From: Treponema sp.
GTDB lineage: Bacteria; Spirochaetota; Spirochaetia; Treponematales; Treponemataceae
Length of the DNA stretch: 64,000 nucleotides
Direction of reading: 5' to 3'
Assembly (NCBI GenBank): GCA_017553635.1
Contig: JAFZKN010000005.1
Coordinates: forward strand, 1-64,000
Below are positions 34,397 to 43,110 of the stretch, one piece after another. A program made the position numbers and the translations under genes. Each line of letters begins with the position of its first letter. Within the stretch, counting starts at the first letter, position 1. Under the pieces are notes generated by a model. It saw only the letters and a list, made by a program, of their open reading frames with translations. It was not told the origin of the DNA and searched no databases.

Positions 34397-36286
34397 TTAG
34401 CGGTTAAATTTCGCGCCGACTGTTATTTTTCTTGATTGAATGTAGTAATTATCGTGATATACTCGTCTTTCATCGAAGAGATTATTCATTTTCCCATACA
34501 GTTGAATAGTGTCAGAGCATTTGACTTTTACACCAAGATCAACCATATGTATTTCAGGATAAGATGAATCGTTCTTATTATCTGTATATCGCTTCCCTGT
34601 ATATGCATAATCAGCTGTAAATGTAAATATTCCTGTTTTTGCAGTAATTGCAACATGTGCCTGCCACTCCGGTACCCACATAATCTGTTTTTCTGTATCA
34701 CAGAGACGTGCTCGAGTGTATGTTGCATCAGCATCAATCAAAAGGATATCTTCAAAAAAAGAAAAAGACAGCCCTAGTGTCACTACATTATAAAATGCAT
34801 CTCCATTATTAACAGGAATCATTTTTCCAGGTATGCCTGAATCAACTCCCCACCGGATTTTATTTCCGTAGTAAGAAAACTTGTATTGAGCCCATAAAGG
34901 AAAATCATCACGCTTAAAACCTGCAAAAAAAGACCATCCATCTTCAGGTTTTAAATCAATATTTCCAACTGCATAACTTGTGTCAGGCCAGTAAAGCTGA
35001 TTAAACGTTGGAAGAACAAACTCACGGAATGCCGAAAGTGTTATTCCTTTATATGACATAGTAAGTCTCGGCAATAGAGCAGCTCCACTGTTCTGATTCT
35101 GCCAGAAAAGTGCAATGATTTGTGGTTCAATTTCAAATCCGTTAAATGAAAATTTTTTTGCAGCTCCAATTCTTTCAGATACTCTAAATGCATCTCCTGT
35201 ATGGCTTGCATGTCCGTCGCCAGGGATAAATTCTGCATCCACGCCTGCTGTAAAATCACAAATCCATTTTATATTTTCTGTAACAGAGATTTTATTAAAT
35301 TTTGTATTTTCAATATCACCTGTCGAAAGATTGTTTACAAATTTTACATTTCCAAAGTTATAGAAAAGACTTGTGTCAGATTTTAATTCATTTTTTAATT
35401 CTAAGTTTTTATAAGAAAGATTTATATTATTCCTTGTAGAAAAGTCTTCTTCGAGATTTGTGTTTAACGAAAAGCCACCTGTCTTCAATTTATTGTAAGA
35501 TAAAGTATCACTTCCATATAAATTTAATTTATCACTAAATTTTACACACCACCCAAAGGCAAGATTTCCGGCACGTGAAAAATTATAAAGATTTGTTGAA
35601 TACATAGTTTCAAATTCATTTTCTGCGAAAACAACATCACCGGATAAATTTATATTTGCATTCTTAAATTCCTTTGCATACGAAATTTTTGCATTCCATG
35701 TATCAAAAACAGAGTTTTCAAAACCCGAACAGCTTAAACATGTACTTAATTTTTCTCCTCCATTTTTTGTCGTAATTCGCACAATACAACCGGCAAATTC
35801 TGTTTCTGTTATAGATGGAATATCTTCTATTTCAAGTGTCTCAATTGAATTTATATCTATCGAATTCCAATCAAATTCTCCTGTCGTAGAATTATTTGCA
35901 AGAATTCCATCAATATAAACTTTTATGCAGAAACCTGTGTAACCTTTATAAGAAAGCTGCGACTGAGCCCCTGTTCCACCCGTTGTCATTACAAAAAAAC
36001 CTTTGCTTCGTAAAAACTCCGGTAAATTCTGTGTATTACTTTCTTCTATATTGGATGAATTAAATTTACGGACTGCGGAATTTTCATGATGAAAAGATTT
36101 CTGATACTGCGGATTATTCTGTTGTGATTTTTTATCACTTTCTGTCTCGAGGGTAGCTGTCACAATCTGAAATCGTGATGATTTTCCGAAACGAGGATTT
36201 TCAATGTATGAACTTCCCGGAGTTTTATTTTCCTGCGAAAAAGCAGCAAGTGGAAGAAATAATAACGGAAGAACAAATCTTTTCAT
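34397..36286 (-). CDS. TonB-dependent receptor, probable cobalamin (BtuB-like) transporter
   Basis: The 629-aa product has a signal peptide (MKRFVLPLLFLPLAAFS) and a plug-like domain at about residues 75-185 (LPEFLRSKGFFVMTTG, VYIDGILANN, IETLEIEDIPS, GCIVRITTKNGG). A long beta-barrel follows, with alternating strands ending in KITVGAKFNR. Outer-membrane receptors of this type take up scarce ligands using TonB energy. A probable cobalamin riboswitch lies upstream of the preceding lipoprotein gene, 24 bp away in the same operon, so vitamin B12 or a corrinoid is the best guess. The N-terminal TonB box is not obvious. Confidence 0.78.
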   Translation of the reverse strand: MKRFVLPLLFLPLAAFSQENKTPGSSYIENPRFGKSSRFQIVTATLETESDKKSQQNNPQYQKSFHHENSAVRKFNSSNIEESNTQNLPEFLRSKGFFVMTTGGTGAQSQLSYKGYTGFCIKVYIDGILANNSTTGEFDWNSIDINSIETLEIEDIPSITETEFAGCIVRITTKNGGEKLSTCLSCSGFENSVFDTWNAKISYAKEFKNANINLSGDVVFAENEFETMYSTNLYNFSRAGNLAFGWCVKFSDKLNLYGSDTLSYNKLKTGGFSLNTNLEEDFSTRNNINLSYKNLELKNELKSDTSLFYNFGNVKFVNNLSTGDIENTKFNKISVTENIKWICDFTAGVDAEFIPGDGHASHTGDAFRVSERIGAAKKFSFNGFEIEPQIIALFWQNQNSGAALLPRLTMSYKGITLSAFREFVLPTFNQLYWPDTSYAVGNIDLKPEDGWSFFAGFKRDDFPLWAQYKFSYYGNKIRWGVDSGIPGKMIPVNNGDAFYNVVTLGLSFSFFEDILLIDADATYTRARLCDTEKQIMWVPEWQAHVAITAKTGIFTFTADYAYTGKRYTDNKNDSSYPEIHMVDLGVKVKCSDTIQLYGKMNNLFDERRVYHDNYYIQSRKITVGAKFNR

Positions 36287-36310
36287 AAAACACCGGGAAA
36301 AGAAAAATTT

Positions 36311-37177
36311 TTATTTATAGATTTTTTCTTTTAGCTTTGTAAGGTTCTCACCAGAAACAATTGGCATAAGATTTTCCCCAAAGGTTCCATCATACATCAT
36401 TTCTAATTTTGGATCATTATCATCTTCATCTTCATCATAAAGATACCAATATACATAATATGTACCATTTTCATCTACCACAGAACAATAATTTAAATCT
36501 GTCCCATCAACCTGACGTTCAAGAGAATTATACAAATATAAAACAACATTTCCTGTTTCTTTAGATTTGTCGCGTGTTGGAGTAAATGAATCATACTCAG
36601 AAAAACCATCAACTCCCATCATAGAAACACTAACATTATTTTTTGTGAAATCACATTTCATCATGAATTTCGTATCATCTGTAACAGAAATTTTATATAC
36701 AGACAATTTTGAACATGTTGTTGTCCCGTTAGTTCCTATTGTATAGGACGGTGTATAAGCACCTTTAAGCTGATCAACAGATGTAAATGTCAGATTATAA
36801 TCCAGCGGACAGGAAATATCCAGGTAATTCCCGCTCATCTTTAATGCAACTGCATAGTAGTTACCAGCTGGAGTGTAGGAAGTCCCTTTAGAACATTTGC
36901 ATAAAAAAAGAGTATAGCCATCTGCACTTAAAACCGGATTTTTATCTACAATATCAAAAGCACAGTCCATAAGCATATCTATGATTTTTGATTCAGATAT
37001 TTCATACACCGATCCATAAGAATCATTTTCCCACTGTCCAATAAATTCACTGACAGGAGAATAAGACACAGTTGCAGGACTGTCACAGCCAGATGTCGCA
37101 AAGGCAAGCGCAATTACGGCAAATACCAATACAATTCTAGATTTTAAAATTGAAAAAAAATAATCAAATTTTTTCAT
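36311..37177 (-). CDS. Lipoprotein in the putative cobalamin uptake operon
   Basis: The 288-aa product has a long signal with lipobox FATSGC (Cys near residue 31). The body starts SEFIGQWENDSYGSVYEIS, like lipocalin-type proteins, and has an acidic stretch DEDEDDNDPKLE. AGGGG 9 nt before the ATG at 37177 marks the start; the in-frame ATG nine bases upstream touches that site. It is the first gene after the riboswitch and precedes the TonB-dependent receptor, so it may bind the ligand or assist the receptor at the outer membrane. No known family. Confidence 0.68.
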   Translation of the reverse strand: MKKFDYFFSILKSRIVLVFAVIALAFATSGCDSPATVSYSPVSEFIGQWENDSYGSVYEISESKIIDMLMDCAFDIVDKNPVLSADGYTLFLCKCSKGTSYTPAGNYYAVALKMSGNYLDISCPLDYNLTFTSVDQLKGAYTPSYTIGTNGTTTCSKLSVYKISVTDDTKFMMKCDFTKNNVSVSMMGVDGFSEYDSFTPTRDKSKETGNVVLYLYNSLERQVDGTDLNYCSVVDENGTYYVYWYLYDEDEDDNDPKLEMMYDGTFGENLMPIVSGENLTKLKEKIYK

Positions 37178-37199
37178 ACAATACATCCCCTTGTATGTT

Positions 37200-37283
37200 T
37201 AATAGAGTATCGACAGTCCGCATTTACGGTAGTGGAGCTTGGAGGGAATTTCACCCTGCTTGTCTTTAAATATTATCTCCGAT
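37200..37283 (-). promoter_or_regulatory. Probable cobalamin riboswitch
   Basis: On the minus strand the leader contains GGGTGAAATTCCC, then TCCAAGCTCCACTACCGTAA and GCGGAC. This resembles the cobalamin-riboswitch core (GGTGAAAATCC ... GCCCCCGCNACTGTAA), with the B12-box region diverged. The leader is short, about 100 nt, so it would be one of the small class-II-like forms. Just downstream, GATACTC and the AGGGG site could form the expression platform. The next two genes are a lipoprotein and a TonB-dependent receptor, the usual kind of target. Confidence 0.6.
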
Positions 37284-37289
37284 TAAGTA

Positions 37290-37318
37290 AATATAAATGA
37301 ATTATTTATTTTTGTCAT
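37290..37318 (-). promoter_or_regulatory. Promoter of the riboswitch operon, overlapping the upstream gene's end
   Basis: On the minus strand ATGACA (37313-37318), 17-nt spacer, TATATT (37290-37295). The -35 lies inside the last codons of the hydrogenase-EAL gene. Start near 37283. Confidence 0.6.
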
Positions 37319-40300
37319 CATCAAGCACGATAAAGTTGGCAACTACAATCAATGAATCTTCTGTATTTTTTAATCCAGATGCCATTATTCTAACTTTCTT
37401 TATTGAACCATCTTTTGTATATCCTCTGTAATCACATTGAACGGATTTATGATGTTTAAATACAGTAGCTTTTGCAAATGTTGCAACAACAGAAGGTCTG
37501 TCCATCGGATGAATAACTTCCATAGCCTGTTTTTCCGTCCATTTCATTACTTCGTCTCTTGAAAATCCAGAGAGTGCTGTAAACTGTTCATTCATATCAA
37601 GAACTTTCAATCCGAAAGGATTTAAAATATTCTTTTTGTTTAAAGTTACGCGGAACAGTATAAGACCTACTACTGACTGGTTTATTAAAAGTTTTACCTG
37701 GGTATTTACAAGACCAAGAGTTTTTTCATAAAGCTTCTGTCTTGTAATATCTTCAAGCTGAACAAAAATACAATACTTATTCTCTCCTGTTGATCCAATT
37801 CCCCATGCAGTATATTTAAGATCAACAGGCCGTCCTGTTTCTCCATGCTCAAATTCAATTTCATTTACAAACACTTCTTCATTTTTCATTGCATTGAGAG
37901 TTTTTTGAATCAATACCGACTTATCTTCTTTCAATACTGACTGAAGCTCTTTTTGAATTTCTGAAAAATTCCAGTCTTCAATTCCAAGAAGTTCACTTGC
38001 CCTTTTATTAATGCGTATAAGATACAATTCTTCCCTGTCAATTTCTATGATGCAGGCAGGGCCAGAAAAAAATTCAAACATCATGCTTTCATTTGAAGTC
38101 GGATCAGTAATCGATGTAATGTCGTAATTGCCGACATAACGTCCCAATTGAATTACCGTTGTTTCTTCGTTCATCAGTTTGTTTTCGTAATCTTTCTGTG
38201 GAATCGGTTTTGAAAACAGATATCCCTGTAAAATTTCAACACCAATGCTCTTTAAGAACATTGCCTGATCTTCTGTTTCAACACCTTCTGCAACAGTAAC
38301 AAGATTTAGCGCCTGAACCATTCTGGCAACAGAACTGATAATCGTTCCGCCTCGTTCCATATTTGAATTATCACGAACGAATCCCATATCCAGTTTAAGA
38401 ATATCAATCGGAATATCTTTTAACGTATTTAAAGAAGAATAGCCGCTTCCAAAATCGTCCATTGCAACTTTAAATCCCATATCACGAATTCTGTTAACGC
38501 GGTTAATCAAATCATGCTGATTATTCATGTAAGCACTTTCTGTTATTTCAAAATGAACGTATTCAGCAGGAATATTATATTTATCCTGAAGTCTTGCAAT
38601 CGCATAAACAAGATTATCACTGCTTATCGTTACACGGGAAATATTAATCGAAGTCGGAACAATTTTTAAACCCCGGTCTATCCACGTTCTGATATTTTTA
38701 AATGCCTTTTCCCAGATAACCTCATCAAGAATTTTTATAAATCCATTCTTTTCAGAAAGAGGAATAAAATCTGTAGGAGAAACAACAGTTCCATCTGCCT
38801 TTACCCAGCGACAGAGAGCTTCAGCACCACACAAAGCATTAGTATGCGCACTATATTGCGGCTGATAATACAACTGGAATTCGTCACGTTCCATCGCAGG
38901 TTCAAGCTGAGCTGTAATTTCAATTTCTTTCTTTAATTTCTGATGCATTTCTTTTGTAAAAACAGTAAATGTATTGTCAGTCAATCTGATTTTTTCATCC
39001 ATTGCAATTGCCGCAAGATTTAAAACAGAAAGAACATCTCCATCTTTTGCATTTACAATAAGAACACCAAAACGCATCGTTATAGGAAAATCAATTCCAT
39101 ATTCTTTTAAATTCCAGACTGGAATACTATAAAGGGCTTCAAAATTTTCCATCGTATCTTCGATACAGATTGCAAAATTATCTGCACCAAAACGGCTTAC
39201 TATTCCACCGCGTTCAGAAAGCTTATTTAATGTTTCAGCAACCTTAACCAATGCAAGGTCACCGTTTTCCGGACCATAAAGATCGTTTATAACCTTAATT
39301 CGATTTATATTACCGATGGCAAAGACATATGTTTTATCCGGATTTTCTTTTAACAATTCAATACTAAGCTTGTTGAACATTCCTCTGTTTACAAGTCCTG
39401 TCAAATGGTCTGTATTGAGACGCTTTATCATAAACTCATTCATATAATGAATGCAGTTCTCTTTTCTGTTGTATCCATACGCAATTGCACTTGCCATTTC
39501 ACGGCAAGTCTTATATCCACATGAACCGCAGTCTATATTCTTTTTAACATCGTTGTCTTTTAACATATTCTCAAAGATTTCTTCAATTACATCTTCTGGA
39601 ATTGTATAAGGCTGTCTATATCGCTGTTCAAAAAGACGTGTAAAATCATTGATATCAAGATCTTTAAATGTTTCATTCAGCAACCTGAAATTTTCATCAG
39701 GGTAAACAGTTTTTGGATATCTGTTTTTACACTTTCGGTTATTGTCATTAACCTGAGTGTAGACTTTATCAAGATTCAATTTTTCAAAATCTGTTCCCGG
39801 CCCTTCCTGACATCCGTTCTGGCATGCAAGAACATCAATTGCAATAGGCCTTTCCCCTACGTTTTCAACCTTACTGAAGCCTTTTAACATCTGAAATACA
39901 TATGGAGTTAAACCCTCTTTTTGAATAAGCTTTTCACTGTCCGGGAAAAAACATTCTATACTTTTTGCAAAATCTCCTGAAAGAGAAATAAAATTTCCTC
40001 TTCCGTCAGATTTTAAATCAGATTCAGCATAAAAATTTTCTATATCCTTATCTTTAAGATAATCAAAAAGATGCTTATATGTCAGAGAATAGTTTATATT
40101 ACGATTTGTCATGAGGGTTGATATTTCATCTTTTTTAGAAATACAAGGCCCAAGGAAAGCCATTTCGTTTGTATCACCAAGATATTTATGAGCATAAATT
40201 GCCGTACACATCATAGGAGACTGAACAGGAATTACCTTGCTTATCAATTCAGGATGATACAGTTCAATTACATTGATCAAGGCAGGACATGTTTGTGTAA

Positions 40301-40730
40301 TATATGCAGCATCTTTATCATTCATATGCTTTTTTAAATAATTAACATGTCCCCATAGACAGATATCTGCACCATATGCAACATCGTAGATTTTTTCGAT
40401 ACCGGCAGATTTTAAATAACCTAAAATTTTCGGAGCAAGATCATGGTAAAGCATATAGAACGAAGGAGCAACGAGAAGAGAGATTTTTCTTCCTGCCTGC
40501 AAGGCAGCAAAAAGCATATCTGTATCATCTATATATTCCCGCGCACCCTGCCTGCACAGTTTTATACATTTTCCACAATGATTGCATTTTTCTCCATCAA
40601 TGACAATCTTTGCTTTTCCATCAACCATGACAGAAATATTTGCAGCCATTATTGAACACTGAGAAACGCACTTATTACAGCCTATACATTTATCGTTTGT
40701 ATAAATCAAACCATTGTTAAATCTAGCCAT
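37302..40730 (-). CDS. Sensory [FeFe]-hydrogenase domain fused to degenerate GGDEF, EAL and PAS domains
   Basis: Residues 15-59 hold two 4Fe-4S ferredoxin clusters (CIGCNKCVSQC, CNHCGKCIKLC). Residues about 75-345 are an [FeFe]-hydrogenase H-cluster domain with TQTCPAL, GPCISKKDE and CQNGCQEGPG. The proton-relay Cys before the first ligand is replaced, as in sensory hydrogenases. About 400-430 is a four-Cys Fe-S motif (CGSCGYKTCREM). About 440-595 is GGDEF, with RFGADNF in place of the active site. About 605-860 is EAL with the catalytic residues present (AEALCRW, NIS, EITES, DDFG, KLD, AEGVET, QGYLF). PAS-like domains follow to the end. It should be a cytosolic c-di-GMP phosphodiesterase gated by H2 or redox state. 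AAGGA precedes the ATG. It follows the FIST gene by 8 bp. Confidence 0.85.
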   Translation of the reverse strand: MARFNNGLIYTNDKCIGCNKCVSQCSIMAANISVMVDGKAKIVIDGEKCNHCGKCIKLCRQGAREYIDDTDMLFAALQAGRKISLLVAPSFYMLYHDLAPKILGYLKSAGIEKIYDVAYGADICLWGHVNYLKKHMNDKDAAYITQTCPALINVIELYHPELISKVIPVQSPMMCTAIYAHKYLGDTNEMAFLGPCISKKDEISTLMTNRNINYSLTYKHLFDYLKDKDIENFYAESDLKSDGRGNFISLSGDFAKSIECFFPDSEKLIQKEGLTPYVFQMLKGFSKVENVGERPIAIDVLACQNGCQEGPGTDFEKLNLDKVYTQVNDNNRKCKNRYPKTVYPDENFRLLNETFKDLDINDFTRLFEQRYRQPYTIPEDVIEEIFENMLKDNDVKKNIDCGSCGYKTCREMASAIAYGYNRKENCIHYMNEFMIKRLNTDHLTGLVNRGMFNKLSIELLKENPDKTYVFAIGNINRIKVINDLYGPENGDLALVKVAETLNKLSERGGIVSRFGADNFAICIEDTMENFEALYSIPVWNLKEYGIDFPITMRFGVLIVNAKDGDVLSVLNLAAIAMDEKIRLTDNTFTVFTKEMHQKLKKEIEITAQLEPAMERDEFQLYYQPQYSAHTNALCGAEALCRWVKADGTVVSPTDFIPLSEKNGFIKILDEVIWEKAFKNIRTWIDRGLKIVPTSINISRVTISSDNLVYAIARLQDKYNIPAEYVHFEITESAYMNNQHDLINRVNRIRDMGFKVAMDDFGSGYSSLNTLKDIPIDILKLDMGFVRDNSNMERGGTIISSVARMVQALNLVTVAEGVETEDQAMFLKSIGVEILQGYLFSKPIPQKDYENKLMNEETTVIQLGRYVGNYDITSITDPTSNESMMFEFFSGPACIIEIDREELYLIRINKRASELLGIEDWNFSEIQKELQSVLKEDKSVLIQKTLNAMKNEEVFVNEIEFEHGETGRPVDLKYTAWGIGSTGENKYCIFVQLEDITRQKLYEKTLGLVNTQVKLLINQSVVGLILFRVTLNKKNILNPFGLKVLDMNEQFTALSGFSRDEVMKWTEKQAMEVIHPMDRPSVVATFAKATVFKHHKSVQCDYRGYTKDGSIKKVRIMASGLKNTEDSLIVVANFIVLDDDKNK

Positions 40731-40738
40731 AAAAATCC

Positions 40739-41848
40739 TTATTCAAATGCAATCGTTATTACAGCCTGATTAAGATGATTGTTATAATATTGTTCACCAT
40801 AACCTGCTATCCCAATGAAATTAGTAAAATTATCTTTGAGAGTTTTTGTGTAATAATCAAATAATCTTTCTTTTTCAAGAACGATACAATTAGAAATACA
40901 CTGCACTCCAATTACAAAAGAACAGTTATGAATTCTTGATCTGATTGACGCCATAATCTCAAGCATCGCTGCATCAAAATTTCCAAATGTCAGCAGTGTC
41001 TGTTTTGTATTGTTATAAACTCTTGAATAACAGACTATTGAACCGTCAGGATCAATTCTATCAAGAGAAGTTATCATAATATCTTTTCCCTTAATTCTTC
41101 CGACGGGATAAAAACATTTTTTATTGCTTAATTCTTCCAGTGATAAATTTAAGCTTTTTGCAAGAACATCTGCTGCAGGTTCATTATCATATTCATAAAT
41201 TACTCTATGTTCACAATCTACATCGGTTACCATAAAAGTATGATTTGTCGGCTTAAAAAGATTCTGTTTATGAATGAATATTTTTCCGTTAAGGTTATGA
41301 ATCAGGGCAAATACACATGTATTATTAAAAACAATTCCATTTAAAGCAACTTTTGTTCCATGAAGCCCTTCTTTTGCACCTGCCGTACTTCCTGCAAGAA
41401 CAATTCCGCTTCCGTCTAAGCCTTCTTTAAAAGTATCAAGAACTATTTCTTCTCCGTTTGAAAACGCACTTGTAAATTCCAGACAGCATGTATTTTCTGT
41501 TGAACTTAATTTAGAAACTGCATTTTTTATTTCATCAACATGGCTCATGGGATAAGTTGAGATGTCGTGGATTGCACCAGCAGAAATTTCTATTCCGGAA
41601 AAAATCGCCATAACAGAAAGCCCTGTGCGCGATGTTCCGCCAGTTGAAAAGTTTATATATGTGGTTGAACCTATGCTTACTGCTTCAGGATATTTTTTGT
41701 AAAGTTCTTCAGTATAATACTCAAAGTTCTCAAACTCTGAAAAATAGATGATGGCCAGAGGCTTTCCGTTTGAGTCAATTCTTGCAAATGTATCCGATAA
41801 GGCTTTTTCCCTGCCGGCAGTAGACAATGATACTACTGTTCTCTCCAT
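40739..41848 (-). CDS. FIST domain sensor protein
   Basis: The 369-aa protein has a FIST_N half (LAIIYFSEFENFEYYTEELYKKYPEAVSIGSTTYINFSTGG, repeating the small-strand pattern) and a FIST_C half (GVQCISNCIVLEKERL, FVGIAGYGEQY-like: FIGIAGYGEQYYN). FIST proteins are cytosolic sensory modules often paired with signalling output proteins, and are thought to bind small ligands such as amino acids. It is directly upstream of, and surely cotranscribed with, the hydrogenase-EAL gene, so the pair likely forms one pathway. TAAAAT lies 8 nt before the ATG, so the mRNA may be leaderless. Confidence 0.85.
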   Translation of the reverse strand: MERTVVSLSTAGREKALSDTFARIDSNGKPLAIIYFSEFENFEYYTEELYKKYPEAVSIGSTTYINFSTGGTSRTGLSVMAIFSGIEISAGAIHDISTYPMSHVDEIKNAVSKLSSTENTCCLEFTSAFSNGEEIVLDTFKEGLDGSGIVLAGSTAGAKEGLHGTKVALNGIVFNNTCVFALIHNLNGKIFIHKQNLFKPTNHTFMVTDVDCEHRVIYEYDNEPAADVLAKSLNLSLEELSNKKCFYPVGRIKGKDIMITSLDRIDPDGSIVCYSRVYNNTKQTLLTFGNFDAAMLEIMASIRSRIHNCSFVIGVQCISNCIVLEKERLFDYYTKTLKDNFTNFIGIAGYGEQYYNNHLNQAVITIAFE

Positions 41849-41890
41849 ATAATGCTATTTTACCATCGTAAAGTTCATTTGAAAAGAAAT

Positions 41891-42841
41891 TTATATATTA
41901 ATTTTGCCCTTTAAAAGACTGCGCATTTCATTAATGACTGCCCTTTTATTCTTTACCCATTCCGGCGCCACAAGAATTCTCTTTGCTCCGTCACCAGTCA
42001 GCCTGTGGATTATGACATTATCAGGAATTATGTCGAAAGCTTTTTTAACAAGCTCAAAGTATTCCTCTTTTCCTAAAACCTTTATCCTTCCTTCTTCGTA
42101 CTCCTTTTCAAGCTTTGTGCCCTTTAAGATGTTCAAAACCTGAATCTTTATTCCGTCTGTACCGCAAGAACATGCATACTTTACAGAATTCAGCATATCA
42201 ATTTCTGATTCACCGGGAAGACCGAAAATAATATGAGTTACGATATGAATATATGGATTTATTTTTTTGATTCGTTTTACAGCATCTTCGTACTCACTGT
42301 TATCGTAACAGCGGTTTATGTATAATGCCGTTTTTGGATTTGATGTCTGCAACCCCAATTCAATTGAAAAATGTTTTGTGCTGAATTTATTTCCACAAGC
42401 AAACTTTTCTTTTGAAAGTGCATTAATTTTTTTTAAAATAGAATCAGAAAGGCAATCCGGACGGGTTGCAATTGCAATTCCTGCAATTTCTCTGGAAGAT
42501 AAAGCCTCACGGTATTTTTCCAAAAGAAGATTTTCATCTCCATACGTATTTGTAAAACTCTGAAAATACGCAATGTAGTTTGCCGTATCCCGATCCGGAT
42601 TTTTTAATTTTTTTTCTACAAGCAATTCTGCTTTTTTTATCTGTTCACTTACGTTCAGATTTCTTCCAGCTGTAAATTCGCCCGAACCTTCGGCGCTGCA
42701 AAAAATACAGCCGCCATTTGATTTTGTTCCATCACGGTTCGGACAAGTACACCCAGCATCCAGCGAAAGCTTGTAAACCTTGTGCCCAAATATTTCACGA
42801 TAATATTCGTTTACCGACTTTCTGCATTGGACAGGAAACAT
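41891..42841 (-). CDS. TIGR01212-type radical SAM protein (YhcC-like)
   Basis: The 316-aa protein starts with HKVYKLSLDAGCTCPNRDG, and the radical SAM cluster ligands are CTCPNRDGTKSNGGCIFC, the wide Cys spacing of the YhcC/TIGR01212 family. Later motifs GLQTSNPKTALYINRCY and HIIFGLPGE fit too. The family is conserved but its reaction is not established; a role in RNA or cofactor modification is possible. Its start overlaps the preceding transporter-associated gene by 31 bases, so it is the last gene of the efflux operon. Why it is there is unclear. Confidence 0.88.
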   Translation of the reverse strand: MFPVQCRKSVNEYYREIFGHKVYKLSLDAGCTCPNRDGTKSNGGCIFCSAEGSGEFTAGRNLNVSEQIKKAELLVEKKLKNPDRDTANYIAYFQSFTNTYGDENLLLEKYREALSSREIAGIAIATRPDCLSDSILKKINALSKEKFACGNKFSTKHFSIELGLQTSNPKTALYINRCYDNSEYEDAVKRIKKINPYIHIVTHIIFGLPGESEIDMLNSVKYACSCGTDGIKIQVLNILKGTKLEKEYEEGRIKVLGKEEYFELVKKAFDIIPDNVIIHRLTGDGAKRILVAPEWVKNKRAVINEMRSLLKGKINI

Positions 42842-43110
42842 GCAATACCTTCTGTAGGATATACTTTTCTTAATTCTTCAACTATCTCTACAATAACTTC
42901 AGCTTCATTTTTGCTGCAGTAAATCACAAACATCTGATTTAACTGAGGCCAGATTCCATCTCCAAGTTTCGGATTACTTATACCTGCTCCAATAACATTA
43001 CTTAATTTTGTGTAATGATATCCAACTTCTCTCTTTCTAAAGGCCTCGTAAAAATCTTCTTCTACAGCCTGTGAGAAAACAAGTTCTACTCTAGTTAACT
43101 TTTCTGACAT
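42811..43110 (-). CDS. PG0541-type transporter-associated protein
   Basis: The 99-aa protein (EKLTRVELVFSQAVEEDF ... GDGIWPQLNQMFVIYC) matches the small PG0541-like family encoded next to RND efflux pumps in Bacteroidetes and spirochetes. It has a ferredoxin-like, PII-like outline and no membrane segment. It overlaps the RND gene by 20 bases (AAGGTGAG site before its ATG) and the radical SAM gene by 31. It may regulate the pump. Function unproven. Confidence 0.78.
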   Translation of the reverse strand: MSEKLTRVELVFSQAVEEDFYEAFRKREVGYHYTKLSNVIGAGISNPKLGDGIWPQLNQMFVIYCSKNEAEVIVEIVEELRKVYPTEGIACFLSNAESR

